A stretch of DNA of 64,000 bases from the NCBI RefSeq assembly GCF_026151205.1, contig NC_087074.1:7181226-7245225 (forward strand), in the 5' to 3' direction. This stretch comes from Bolinopsis microptera (lineage: Eukaryota; Ctenophora; Tentaculata; Lobata; Bolinopsidae). A program made the translations under genes and the position numbers. This document shows, one piece after another, positions 39,481-52,340 of the stretch (its first letter is position 1; each line of letters opens with the position of its first letter). The notes below the pieces were generated by a model, which saw nothing but the letters and a program-made list of their open reading frames with translations, was not told the DNA's origin and made no database searches.

Positions 39481-41614
39481 AGGACCAGTTAACTGAAAAA
39501 TTTGTAGTCTCTAATTTGGCTAAGATTTAAATCAGCTGTGACAAACTGGTAAAGAATCGTATCGCCGAAAGAACCAACTCTCTAGCGTACGTGTAACGCG
39601 TGTTATTGCAATAATAAGCTGTGGCCTCGTGACGTCATAAAGTCCCTCAGTGCGCGCTTGCATAGCGTAATTTACATTACAAATGTTTATCATCGTCAAT
39701 AAAACACGTGTAACTCACTCAAATTTTAGAATTATGACTATTACCCTAGTTCTCCAAAATCCTTATTGTTTTGGCTATCATCCTAACTAAAGGAATAGCT
39801 GATTGGATGTACAGTGCTCACGTCATGATTTTAAACAGTGATATAGGTTCTTGAACAGTGGCGGGTGAATGTACGGTTAGAAAGTTTCTGCTATTACAAC
39901 TTATGAGTATTGCTGAAAGCACAATGTAAGGCCTACACGGACCGCCTCTAACTAGCCAAGCCCTGTTTACATGCCGTGTAGCAGGGGACTAGCATATGTG
40001 ATAATTTTGGATTGTTTTCATTGCTTAATTACACAAGCAGGGAGACTGTACCGATTATTTTTCCCCAGTCCATGAAACTCTAACGAATTTAGAAAGGATA
40101 CAGATAAGTTATAAATTATAAGTAGGAGTTTGTTCAATTCCGAGAGCAATTATATTTATAGCATAGCGAAATTTCTAACTTTAATCTGCAAGTGTCTGCC
40201 AGTACAGGAGACAAGAAGTCTGGCTACTTTACGGCCGTTCCTCTGGGACCATTAGTAGAAGTAGCTACTATCAGAACAGTGCCGTGGGAACAGAATTCCC
40301 GCCAAAATACCCGGTCTACCAAATAGTAAAATTACTGATTGGAGGTGTGTACGGTGTGAGGTGTGTTTTGAATTAGACTTCCGGGTTACCTAGTTGTTAT
40401 CCTAATTGCATTATCATCGGTGCATAACATAAATAAACTACTGGTAAGTTTAAATACCAAGTGCAAACGTGTTCAGTCGATCGACCCACTGAACAACTAT
40501 AGAATTTCCAAGACCCTATTATTCTCTGGCCATATATTACGGCACGATCGATTGTTAGATGGCTAAATGACCAACGTTAATCTATACAATTCTAAAACTA
40601 TGAGCTAGCACTTTAATCTAAAAATACCTTTTTTATATTACTCCTGATTTTTACATTTCACGTAAAACATTGTCGCCAGAGGTTGATCATGGACACTAAC
40701 AGCTTAATTTGAGATAAATGACTTATGAGTTTCTCTAAAGTTAACTCTAAAGTTGTGTAATGTGTAGTCCAGTCATTTATGGACATTTATGGAAATGAAC
40801 CTGCAAATGTTCTAATACTCACGAAACTTTGCACAGACCTTCCCGAAGTTATGATTAAACGATTTTCGTTTGGAGACATTTTTTTGACCGTGGAGAAAAC
40901 CCAGGAGGGCCACGCCATTATTGACCCAATAACGTAACCGACCCCTTGCTTCTGAAGGTCGTAGAGACTTCAAAATAGGCTTGAACGAAGCCGCATATGC
41001 ATGTTTATATAGGAGTTATTGAGCAACACATGGCCTAAAATCCTTACTTTTCGATAAATTCGCCAAAAACCATTTTGGGCGTGGTGCTAAGCCCATTTTC
41101 GATATGATCGTGATGGAGTCTTCAGACAGGATGCAAAAGAACCGCAATTAGCATATTAATATATGACTTACGAACAAACATATGCCTTAAAGTGCTTACT
41201 TTTTCAGTTATTGGCGAAAAACTGATTTCCGGTTCCAGAAATCATGCAAAACTATGGGTATCTGGTTAATTGGGCTATGAAGGCCCTAAAGGTTTTTGAA
41301 TGTGTGCAAATTGTGCAGAATGGCCATGTTTATATACAACTTATGAAGCAACATGTACCCTAAATTACTTACTTTTCGAGTTATTCGGGGGAAAAGATTG
41401 TATTATGTCCATTTTTTACCTGTAAAATACAGTCTCACGAGCTACTCTGCGCGCAAGAGGGACTTTATGACGTCATCGCCAAAATAATACAAACGCTATT
41501 TACACGCGTTAGAGAGCAGTTAGAGATTTAGGAATTTCGACTCGTTGCTTAGTTTGCTATTTGTCACAATCTGTCAAAATATGAGGATAACTTTTTTTTC
41601 AGTTAACTGGTCCT
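39481..41614. mobile_element. 2.1-kb TTAA-flanked non-autonomous DNA element
   Basis: AGGACCAGTTAACTG and CAGTTAACTGGTCCT are exact inverted ends, flanked by TTAA at 39477-39480 and 41615-41618, the target used by piggyBac and Kolobok elements. Subterminal blocks (GACGTCATAAAGTCCCTC; TGTGACAAA) are also inverted. The right half has three degenerate direct repeats of about 170 bp (GTTTATATA-GAG/ACTTAT-GA-CAACAT). No transposase frame survives. Confidence 0.85.
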
Positions 41615-41995
41615 TTAAAAACCATGTGAAAATTGAGTTCTGAAATTGTGCAGGACGTTAACCAAATCGACTGCAAAAAAGTTTTAGGAGTATCGGGAAG
41701 TGGGATTTCTGGAACCCCTGTTTTAAAACAGATTGTCGTGAAGTATATGAATATCTACTAGTGTAACCCGGCCTTCGGCCGGGATTTCACTGCCGCAGTT
41801 AAAAAGGGTATGCGTATTTACCCGCTGAGTCAAAACCCGCATTAGGTGACCCAATAGCATTTTAAACAATAATCTCATAATCAGTTATTTCTTGTGGATA
41901 ATTAAGTCATTATTAGCCATGAGGGCCGAGGCACCACATTCCATGATCATAAGGTCTGAACACCGACTATTACACCTCATCACTCCCGTCTTGAA

Positions 41996-42066
41996 TTACA
42001 TGGGGACTCCAGGCTATTATGTTCATAAAGATTTGGCGGAATGACAGGCTGAGCGCCGCCCAGTAA
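41996..42066. mobile_element. 71-bp micro-MITE, family A copy 4
   Basis: The ends TTACATGGGG and CCCAGTAA are flanked by GTCTTGAA at 41988-41995 and 42067-42074, an exact 8-bp duplication. The core GGCGGAATGACAGGCTGAGC is shared with copies 1 and 3. Confidence 0.88.
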
Positions 42067-42185
42067 GTCTTGAACCGCTTTCCATTTTTATTTAAATCGT
42101 TATAGAAATTAACCCTTGTTAACTCCGCACCACACCCGCCTATTATATTTGAAAACACGCATAACATTGTCGTATGAACTCTCCC

Positions 42186-43578
42186 CAGGAAAAGTTACTG
42201 GCTGGTGGTGGTACTAGAGTTGGTTTAATTTAAACAGACGGCTCGACCTCGCGCGCGACATCAAGCATGATTTGCACGCGTGGCGCATTCCACTGTTCAA
42301 ACAGCTAGCACGTGACACAATTCAGCCAATCAGAGTACAGAAATCCGCAAAGTTAAAGCTGTGTACTTTTATAAGGCCCAAAATAAGACTTTTCGCGATA
42401 ATTCAAAATCTACATTGTTTTGAATTTTCCCCCTGGGGGGAAACGTTATTTTTACAAGGCGAACATTTTGTTGAAAACCAGACGTTTCTATCTTTTTTAT
42501 TTTCGAAGTTAGGCCCCTACCAGTAAGGGTTTCTGGGTGCAGCTGACTGACGCCGAATAGGGTGTTTTGGCCGTTCTAACTTAAGACTTTTAAGAATTAA
42601 AGCAGCCGTATTGATCTTCCAAACCTACAACTTTCAAGGGCTAGAATTCGCTGTATTTTGCCGTTAAAACACAACTAATTGTACTGTTTCACTTCATGAT
42701 TGGGCCGTAATTCAAAAGCAAATTGGCAAGAGATTCCACTGTTCAAACAGCTAGCACGTGACACAATTCAGCCAATCAGAGTACAGAAATCCGCAAAGTT
42801 AAAGCTGTGTACTTTTATAAGGCCCAAAATAAGACTTTTCGCGATAATTCAAAATCTACATTGTTTTGAATTTTCCCCCTGGGGGGAAACGTTATTTTTA
42901 CAAGGCGAACATTTTGTTGAAAACCAGACGTTTCTATCTTTTTTATTTTCGAAGTTAGGCCCCTACCAGTAAGGGTTTCTGGGTGCAGCTGACTGACGCC
43001 GAATAGGGTGTTTTGGCCGTTCTAACTTAAGACTTTTAAGAATTAAAGCAGCCGTATTGATCTTCCAAACCTACAACTTTCAAGGGCTAGAATTCGCTGT
43101 ATTTTGCCGTTAAAACACAACTAATTGTACTGTTTCACTTCATGATTGGGCCGTAATTCAAAAGCAAATTGGCAAGAAGTGGTGCTCACGGTCTCACTTA
43201 ACGTCACTTAAGAGCTCAGTTAAGAGCGACCGTGATCTTAAGCGACAGACAGCCTGCAGGCATATGATCCGAATACGAAATATCCTTGTGTTCAGCATTT
43301 GGTAGCCCTAATTGGTTACTATTCGTACCCAGGAAAAGTTACTGGCTGGTGGTGGTACTAGAGTTGGTTTAATTTAAACAGACGGCTCGACCTCGCGCGC
43401 GACATCAAGCATGATTTGCACGCGTGGCGCATTCCACTGTTCAAACAGCTAGCACGTGACACAATTCAGCCAATCAGAGTACAGAAATCCGCAAAGTTAA
43501 AGCTGTGTACTTTTATAAGGCCCAAAATAAGACTTTTCGCGATAATTCAAAATCTACATTGTTTTGAATTTTCCCCCT

Positions 43579-43613
<35 letters not shown>

Positions 43614-43709
43614 ACGTTATTTTTACAAGGCGAACATTTTGTTGAAAACCAGACGTTTCTATCTTTTTTATTTTCGAAGTTAGGCCCCTACCAGTAAGGG
43701 TTTCTGGGT
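42186..43709 (+). repeat. Recent segmental triplication
   Basis: A unit with CACGTGACACAATTCAGCCA, a CCAAT box and TTTTATAAGG occurs at 42186-42735, 42736-43183 and 43329-43709. Copies 1 and 2 are offset by 447 bp, and copies 1 and 3 share an extra 102-bp head starting CAGGAAAAGTTACTGG. The copies are almost identical, except that a run of 6 G becomes about 31 G in copy 3. Each copy carries the same 84-93-codon open frame, but with no known domain I do not call it a gene. The CCAAT and TATA-like spacing could be a promoter or an LTR fragment. Confidence 0.85.
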
Positions 43710-43825
43710 CTCTCTGCAGTCCAAACAGACCCCAAACACTAACAGTCCCCCTCCCCTAATAAGCTTATGGTATAACATTACAGCGAATCTTCCTGGGCTA
43801 ACCCAATTATGACGCTATAATACAG

Positions 43826-43936
43826 TTGACCATTGTTAATGATCTGGCCCGGCGCGCGCTACTTCGTAGCACTTGCCGTCGAGAAGAAAGCGGCGCGCGC
43901 TACTTCGAAAAAATTTAGACGATTAACATCCGTCAA
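43826..43936. mobile_element. 111-bp mini-element, family B copy 2
   Basis: The ends TTGACCATTGTTAAT and TAACATCCGTCAA are flanked by ATAATACAG at 43817-43825 and 43937-43945, an exact 9-bp duplication. It lacks the internal duplication of copy 1 at 28428. Confidence 0.9.
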
Positions 43937-43939
43937 ATA

Positions 43940-45005
43940 ATACAGTAATGAGAGAGAGAGAGAGCAAGCCCCGTAACTCTTTCCGTTCTGCTCAAGCTAT
44001 TTTATGTCACATTTTTGGTACAAAACCATCAATTAAACCACTTAAGTTTAAACTTAAGTTTAAATTACCACCGACCGATTTAAAACAATTTTGCTTGAGG
44101 GCTTCGTCAGAGTTTTGTCGACACTATACCGAAAAAACCAGTCCCGTAACTCTTACCGTTTTTTTGATATAACCTACCGGAAATTACACAAGGACACACA
44201 GACGATCAGACAGACAGACAGACACACACGCACACACATTCTGGTGTTATTAAGGTGATTATATGCATGTATAGACGTTTTGACAGTTAATTGTAGTCAA
44301 TTGTAGCCTATATTCAAGTGTCCGTAGATTCAAAAGCTTTAAAGATACAGCCATCTCGGACCACAGGTCTTAAAAATAATTGTTTCGAATTTATTTTACG
44401 TTATATCAAAAAATAATTTAACGTCATCATCACCACTTGATCATTGATGACGTCATCAAGTAAACCATTTTTAAAACTTGATTTTTGACAAAGTAACAAC
44501 TTTTCAAACCGATTTTACACCATTAAGGAGTAATTGGGAAAAGCGAGCGACCGATTTCATTCTTGGTATCATTTTGCATTTGCAGACGGTCATTCAAATT
44601 AATATCATTTCCTTTTGTTTGGGAAAGAGAGACACTGGCAGCGGTCCACTTTACCCAATTATGGGTTTTGGTCAAATTATACCATGTAATTATCAATAAT
44701 AGATTAGTGAGATCACAATTATTTAATCGCTTCAAAAAATATAATATAAAATTCGTTGTTTCACTTTTTAACATTAAGATTCCGAACGAACTATCAAATT
44801 AGCCACAAATCCAAGACCAGTGCGATGGTCTCTAACAGACTCAACCCCGGTGTGATCTCAATGGTTGAAGGTGTGGTAGAGACTTGAGAACTGTGCACAG
44901 CTGTGCTTAACAAGTTTTCTGTATGCTATCTTATAATCGACCCTAATCGAACGCTGAGAGTTTATATTAAGTCTTAGCGTTCATAAGATAAAACTTCTTC
45001 GTTTT
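43940..45005. other. Gene-free stretch
   Basis: Short simple repeats (GAGAGA near 43953, CAGACA and CACACA near 44208-44236) but no exon or RNA gene that I can support. Confidence 0.5.
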
Positions 45006-45009
45006 TTTA

Positions 45010-45190
45010 GATCTGAATTCTGATTGTGAAGATCTGAATTCTGAATGTGAATGTTCATATGATCTGAATTCTGAATGTTCATAAGATCTGGAACTTGAAT
45101 GTTCATAAGATCTGAATTCTGAATGTTCATAAGATGTGGACCCTAAATGTTCATAAGATCTGAACCCTGAGTGTTCATAAGATCTGAATT
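45010..45190. repeat. 24-bp tandem repeat starting at the NHL gene stop codon
   Basis: About seven copies of a unit reading AAGATCTGAATTCTGAATGTTCAT (first 20 bases AAGATCTGAATTCTGAATGT). The copy at 45175-45190 contains the final codons and TGA of the NHL gene; the other copies form its 3' flank. Confidence 0.85.
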
Positions 45191-46451
45191 CTGTCGTTCT
45201 TCCTGTCAGCTATAAACACTCTGTTTATTTCGTCGGAGTGCACTCCTTCCGGACCGTCAAATTGATGAACTCCATTCCCCGTCGACCCGTATTCCTGCAA
45301 ACAGCCCGTTTATATTATTTAAATACCTTAACAGATCTCAATTTATCAAGACGACTGTGTCCGTCATGTTAGACAAAAAGAAGGTGACCAGAATTAGCTT
45401 TGTACCAAGATTTACCTTATTTTTACAGTATAAATAATTCGTGGTAATACGAAAGCCGATCGAGAAGTAAGGTGATAGCAATTTTAAGCATGACAATGAT
45501 ATCAACTGACAGATAGCACACTCCTGATAAAGACTTGATACCCCTTTCTTAGTCCTCAAACTAAACTCCTTACCCTGATAAAGCTGCCGTTTTTATCAAA
45601 TATCTGAAGACTGTTCTTCTTGGTGTCCGTTACCAGAACGTTCCCGTTAGTATCAATAGCAATGTCACGTGGTTCTTCAAACTCTCCCGCCTCGCTACCC
45701 TGCTTCCCAATGCTATCTGAAAAGAAGAATTATCCTTTAGAACCGCTACTGCTAGACAATGTTTGATCTTTCTCTTCAGGAAGAGATCTTTTCTGGTGTA
45801 GAGCATTTTTCACAAACGCGACATATGGTGTGACAATAAACTTGGGTGATCTGTAAAAGCAAGCTCAAAAATTAAAAACAGCTCACCTAAGAGTCTCCCC
45901 TCGATGTCGAATATGTGAATTCTATAGTTAAAAGAGTCGGACACGTACACTTTGTTATCCTGCAGATAGCGTTGTTAGATAGTGTTTAGAAAATTGTAAA
46001 ATGGTAGATGGGGGGGGGGGGGGGGTAGATGCTGAGTAAGAGCTACGCATTGCTGGAAACATTCGTTTGGATAAGAAATAAGATATTCAAAATTTGGTAT
46101 AATGAAATAATGTCTAATGAGCGTGATTTACTCTGAAAGCTCACTTAAATGTTTGAGAGATAACCGAGTAATTGGGTGCTATAAAATCCAACATCCACAA
46201 TAGCATGCCATGATGTTAACTCACGTGTATCTCGATTCCCTGTGGTCTGACGAACTGCCCTTCTTTCATCCCCAGTTTCCCGAAGTTTCCCTTACAAGTA
46301 CCACTGCCGGAGTACACCTGAACATAATAGAGCTATTTGTCTCACTTGTCTTGACGGAGATGAGATTCACGTCCTATGAGTGGTACTTGAAGTACCACTC
46401 TAAAGAAATTGTTAGAAGGCGGTGACCACTGATTGCTTTCATTTAGTCAGT

Positions 46452-46506
<55 letters not shown>

Positions 46507-48861
46507 AAATAAAGTAGGAAGAACTCACCAATATGCGCTGATTCCCCGTGTCACTGACGACGAATATCTCTCCGTTTTTAGCACATGCAACTCCTCGTGG
46601 CTTGTTCAACTTCCCTGGGGGTGGTAAGTAACGTAGTGGATCAATGTATCAGGTAGGTACTGGCAGTGCTGTAAGTAAGCATGCTTAGCAAGATACGCAA
46701 CCAAGTCAATAGTCATGGTCTGAGATTTCAAATTTTAAGAGCGCATCAGACTTCAGAATGCATCATAGCGCGGAGTATAAGTCATGCACTTGCAACGAGC
46801 ATGCCACAAAACTAGCCACAGCTGGAAATATAAAATAGCCCCTCAAAGATTGTTAGAGAGACTTTAAGAAGGGTTCCAAAACATGTCTTTTCTTTAATAC
46901 CTACCATTGTCACCTATGGAAAATATAATATAACAACATCAACAACATTACAACCTCAAAAGTTTTGAATTGAGCAACCAAAAAAAGAATTTTGAGGTAA
47001 ACTTACCCCTCACCCCATAGATATGTCTTGTTTAACTATCAAATTATTATGTATTTCTCATGAACATTCACCAAGAAGGATAACTCGACAGTCGACTATA
47101 GAAATAGCAATAAAAACTAACCGCGTCCCCCAACATTGAATTTCCAGTCCCCCTCAGTGGAATAGATACATATTCTGTCGTTAAAAGAGTCCGCTACGTA
47201 CAATTGTCCGGTCTCATCCACAGCGACACTGCTCGGCCTGTCCAGCTCTCCATTGGCTTGACCTGAAAGGTACTTCCATCAGTACGTGTAGTGTGTTATC
47301 AGCACGTGTAGTCTACAGTACTCCGTTATCAATATCAGTGTGTATGACATTTTGATCAAGAGCACGTACCTTTTTGACCGATGGAATAGAGCGGCTGATT
47401 ATCGTCTGAATAAACAACGATCCTACAGTTCATACTGTCGCACACGTACGTATGACGAGCATCCGTGGTTATAGCTGTCGGCCTGGAAACGTATCATGGT
47501 GACATGAATATAAATAGCAGTTTGGAGGGATTAGATATAATAGGTGTAATCTTGCTGGTTTCATCTTAGCATCTTGTAATTTAAAGCAGCCCTATCTGTT
47601 CCGTCTCAGGTATGTAAATCTAGTTCTATCATATAATTAAAAATATTAAAAGCAGTAGTACTGACCCGCGGAACTCGTCCAGTTTATTGCCGGGTGAACC
47701 GAATATCTCCGGATTAAGAGCAATAGCATCGTAATCTCTGCTGTAAGACACGTTAAAAGAAGGATCTCCAAGTGTCTTGATAGAGTGATTCAGGTGCCGG
47801 GCTGAGCCTCTGTCGAAAAACATAAACTCTCTGAAATTTACGAGAGTTATTATTTTAAGTTACAGCTTCTCATTGATCTGTATTCTGTCGTCCATCTCTA
47901 CTCCCACTGATCTTTCTTCCGTCTCATTGAACAAATTATGAATTTCTAATACTTTTTAACGTATGTTCGATCTTATAACTGTTTAAACTCGATAACATGT
48001 AAAAATAACTATAAACTACAGAAGAATGATGAATAACTACTTGTAGTCCACTATAGAAGCTCCACCGTTCGATATTTTTATGTAATTTCGACGATCCAGC
48101 AGCTTGAACAAGTCACTCAGGGTCTGAAATAAAAGACAATCACTAATCAGGGAATTTTGCCATTATCGAATTCGGCTTGGTGACCGTAAGAGCCCAGCCC
48201 GCCTTTAGTGAAATTAAAAAGTGATAGCAAGTCGATTGGTAAGCGATGCTGAATGACCCGATTACTGAGTGTGGCAATGCTAGCCTCTGGATTAACTGAG
48301 TACAACTTACCGAGCTGGCTGAAGAAGAAGAAGAAGAAGACGATGAGATATTGACGTTTTTGCCCTGCACTAAAGACTTCAGGACTTTCTCCTTTCTTTG
48401 TGCGATACCTGCTTCTAGGAGGGTAGCTCTTTGTCTGAGATCCCTTACTGCGTCTTCTACTGAGTTCTGGGATAAGGTGTTAGTTAGGAAGGTTTAGTAG
48501 GTAACATTTTAGTGTACCCTCCGTATTTCACCTTCCACATTAACCTTATCTTTACCTAATCTTTTTTATCTATCAACAACAGTGGGCAATACATTAAATT
48601 AGGTAAACTAAACTCCACAATCATCATGGTTCTAACAATACTCACTCTGAGGACCTCACACGCTTTATCACTATTTGTAACAGCGTGGTTTTGAAGGTAT
48701 AGAGAGGATCTCTGATCCTCCGAGGAGTTATTGTACAGTCGAGAATCGTCAACATCCTCCAACTCCAAATCACGTGATTTGGGGACATCATTTCGGGAGT
48801 TAGAAACTTCATTTCGGGTTTTAAGATCTGGAAGAGATGAAGTGGACGACATCTGCACCAT
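45175..48861 (-). CDS. Coiled-coil and NHL-repeat protein, 11 exons
   Basis: Minus-strand exons: 48646-48861, 48311-48466, 48041-48123, 47666-47830, 47370-47482, 47122-47262, 46529-46614, 46225-46317, 45887-45959, 45574-45716 and 45175-45294. All phases agree, giving 462 codons from ATG to TGA. The N-terminus is acidic and Ser-rich. Exon 2 encodes a likely coiled coil (VEDAVRDLRQRATLLEAG) and a Ser run. From exon 4 on come NHL blades with the usual P-G-A-D, Y-V-D-RI pattern: TYVCDSMNCRIVVYS, LYVADSFNDRICIYS, IFVVSDTGNQRIL, VYVSDSFNYRIHIFD, VLVTDTKKNSLQIFD and VFIADRKNDRIQIL, about six blades of a beta-propeller. NHL propellers bind protein or RNA in TRIM2/3/71-type proteins. There is no RING, B-box or filamin domain, so I do not call it a TRIM ligase. 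No membrane segment, so probably cytoplasmic. Confidence 0.9.
46008..46027. repeat. Poly-G run in NHL gene intron
   Basis: About 16 consecutive G in the intron between exons 45887-45959 and 46225-46317. Confidence 0.85.
46446..46509. repeat. (GTGAAA)n hexamer repeat in NHL gene intron
   Basis: About ten GTGAAA units just downstream, on the minus strand, of the donor at 46528. Confidence 0.9.
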
Positions 48862-48899
48862 TTCAGTGCCTGGTTTTTGATGATTTTTTTATTTACTAT

Positions 48900-51800
48900 C
48901 ATCGAAAATAATCTCTTTTTTTGAATTATTTGTTGCGCATTGAGCTTAAATTCAGCTAATAGCTACTTTAGAAGGTTTCTTGAATTTCAGGACAAAATAA
49001 AAGCCAGTGCATACTAGCGATTATTACAAAATCATAAAATTGTCAATTGAAAACATCTCATATTTCTCAACATATATCACATATTCAGCAAATCAAAACA
49101 TTTAAAAGATTTAGATTTAGACGAAACAAATTTTGCGATTTAGAATAAAAATCTCCTAAACATGAAGTGAACACGTTACCGCAGAAAAAACTAATTTAAA
49201 CACGTAGAAGTAATGTCGGGAGTTTTACAAAAATTCGACAAGCACTGAAACGCAGTAGAGCAGTCGGAGTCGACCTACCGTTAAAGCTTCTAGTTAACGA
49301 TCCCCTGATATGAAATCAATTAAAGGGACTGTTCACAGTTGAGGAGTGATAAGCAGGGGGAGTTTAACTTTATTTTAAGTTTAAAGCGGTATAACAAGTA
49401 TAAGTGGTGCGGAAGGTCACGTGGGAGGCATGACAACCAGTCTCAAGCCAGATACAATGGTACTTAATTCTAAGGAAGCCAACTTTTATTACCATTACAA
49501 TTTCTCTCTAACTACTGACACCAATCTATACAAAACAGCTTACTCTAGATTACATATCGATATATTAATATACGAGCACAAAGTATATTCAACGATAATT
49601 ATTCGACAATGATTATTCAACATACTGATTGATGAAGCACCGTGGCAGTGCCGTCTCAGAATTAACACAGACCAATGTCCATCGTTTCATGTGTACCGAA
49701 CTCTCCAAGTTTAGCTGATGTTAAACACTTGCTTGAATAGAATCCAGGAATTGTTTGACTTTTAGTCCCACACAGAGCAGTAAATATGCCGACGTCGAGG
49801 CTTTATAGCTTATCAAGCATGGATTAAAGATCAGGCCGAGTATTTTGAATTTTTGAGCATCTTAGTCTCAATACGACACGGAAATTTAGCGATCGTTTAA
49901 TAACAGTAAACATTGAAATCTAAACGGTCGTTAAAGAGCTCCAATCTCCAAAAGAAACCAAACGGAAATAACCATGTATTACTTTATCGCCGTCAAAGAA
50001 GTCAATCCAATGTTATCATTGGTTTTAAATTCAGTGTTATCCCTGATTTTAAAGTCCCATTCTAATATAATTTTGATTTAAGCGGCAGAAATGGAATATG
50101 AAGTTGGACTGCACCTGAGAATAAAAAGTGTGAAGTCACCGACTTTGACAATATCTCAAGTCGAACAAAGTTTCCTCGGATTTGAGAATTGAAGGTCGCT
50201 TGAAGTTGAAACATTCAAAATTTTAGTTTTAGAAACCTAATTCTGCAGGAATGTTGCCAGAGAATGCACCTATAAAGTAAACGTCGACAAAGTTTTCTGC
50301 AGTTTAAAATAAAACTGTCTAGGAAAAGTAGGCTCTATACAAAGTGCATCCCAACAAAAATAAACTTTAAATCCTAACACTAGCATGGAGTGGTACAAAC
50401 TTACTTATTAAATAACTATATTATTAAAGAAGATTCTTAATAATACTCAACCATTGAACAAAACAATCGGTGACTCTGAAAAATCACCTGCAAGTCATGG
50501 CAATCACAACAATAAGGACAAAACTACTAGAGTGACAGAAACATTGACATTAGACATGGAAACTAACAGTGAAAGACAAGCAATTTAACGGCGGGAGACT
50601 CTCACAATAATTTCTAAAACCACTGCACTATTATTACAAAACATGACGGCGTGGCAAGTCAAAGTAGATATGTTTGTCGCTCCTGATATATGCGTGCTAT
50701 ACGTGTTGCTTATCGTGCATGTGTTTAAAAGCCTGCTTGTATCGTAGAGTGTAACTGTTATTCAGTGCACTACATTAGTCGAACATATCTTGAAACTTAA
50801 TTACCTACATGGTAAAGCTCTTAACTTGTAGATTATAATTGGAGAAGATATTAAAAATCGAATAAATGAGATCTTCTGCGGAAGATATGACTGTGCTGAG
50901 ACGACATAAGAGTGAGGCGAAGCCGAGATTTGCTTTTTTACCTCACAATAAAATCAAAAGGTAAAAAACACCATTAAAGCCAATGTGAAACAAATAAAGA
51001 GTTTTACATGTGCATATTATGTGCATATTATAGCTTTAAATTAATAGAGCCTCATACGAATATGTGCGAGATTATCCGAAGATCAATCACTTAACGCCAA
51101 CTCAGGAACAGGAAGAAATACCTTCGATAAAAGAACTAAAATCTACACGTTATAAAGTGTATCTGCGTTCTAGAAGGACGAAATTTACTATAAATCCAAC
51201 TATTTACTATCTGAAATCTAAAACTAGTCTGGAAATAAAGTTGTATCTTAAATAAATCGTAGCATCTGACACAGGATATCTTTGTGATGAACGGTAAGAG
51301 TTTTTACGGGAAATGAGAGTTTTTATAAAGAAGCAGAATATTTTAAAAAGCTGGTGACCGGCACAGCTTTACACAAAGAGATATGGTCAACACGTACGGC
51401 TTCGAGGTTACGACTCAAACACCGACACCACAACGTAAAGAAATGCTTTCAATGAAATCAAAACAATTAATCGAAAAGAGCAGGGGATTTTAACACATCA
51501 AAACAATTAAAATCTGACAAAAAAGTGAAAAGTTGTTTAACCCTGATGTAGTTTCTACTAATCTAATGGCATAAAACTCATTGCCCTATCATATACAGAA
51601 CTTAAACCAGACTTTTTAAAACATGAAACGAAAAATCTGAACGAATGGATTATCTGAAACACAAAATGACCGAGAATGGAGGAACGGTTAGGATTTTAGT
51701 GGAACGACTTTCAATGTGGTTTTGATAAAGGAGCTGAGGATTTTAACATTATCGGTCGGTGACTGGCACAGCTATACACCATTTAAAAAGTGTTTGCAAA

Positions 51801-52240
51801 GATATTGTTAGTGCGCCGACCGACTTCAGTACCGCGGCTAGCTCCAACAGTCTCAAAACTAAAGACTGCAGCTTCTCAAACAATAGCACAGCTCTATTTA
51901 TATGGACATTGCATGCTTATTGCTTACTTTTGTCATTTGAGGCAGAATGAAAGGTTATGTCAAGATTGCTTTTAAAACTCGATCTTGGGAACAATGCAGT
52001 TCGCATGAGCTTTATTAAATTGAGGTAACATTAGCCGCTCAAACTAAATAATATTAATTATTCATCTTATTTTCTTAGTCAAATTAAGTCAAATTAATAC
52101 GAGCTCGACTATAAGTAAAAGTCCAACAGGGGTGGCTCTTTGATCTTTCTATGATAAAGTGGACAACATAAAAACGATGAATACATCAAATGATGGAGTA
52201 GTTCGCTGTTTATTAGTCTCATGATTGAAATACTGATAGT
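48900..52240. other. Gene-free AT-rich interval
   Basis: No exon pair, RNA gene or bounded mobile element is convincing. Segments near 51350, 51755 and 52425 share GTGAC-GGCACAG and TTTTAAA-GTGTT pieces and look like diverged repeats. Open frames here are short and lack family motifs. Confidence 0.5.
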
Positions 52241-52245
52241 TGGAT

Positions 52246-52340
52246 AATATCCGGTTGGAAGAGACGAGGACAAATGAAACAGGAAGTTAGGAATGTATGA
52301 CTTCCTGTTTCATTTGTCCTTGTCTCTTCAAACCGGATAC
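52246..52340. other. Strong 39-bp-stem hairpin
   Basis: The left arm ATCCGGTTGGAAGAGACGAG...AAACAGGAAGT and the right arm ACTTCCTGTTTCATTTGTCC...ATCCG-type inverse pair over about 39 bp with two mismatches and a loop of about 12 bases (TAGGAATGTATG). It resembles a small-RNA precursor in size, but a young fold-back repeat would look the same. No second copy is seen in the window. Confidence 0.7.

Noticed and set aside
42272-43697. Repeated 84-93-codon frame
   Set aside because: It recurs only because the DNA segment is triplicated; it has no domain and reads through a G-run in one copy.
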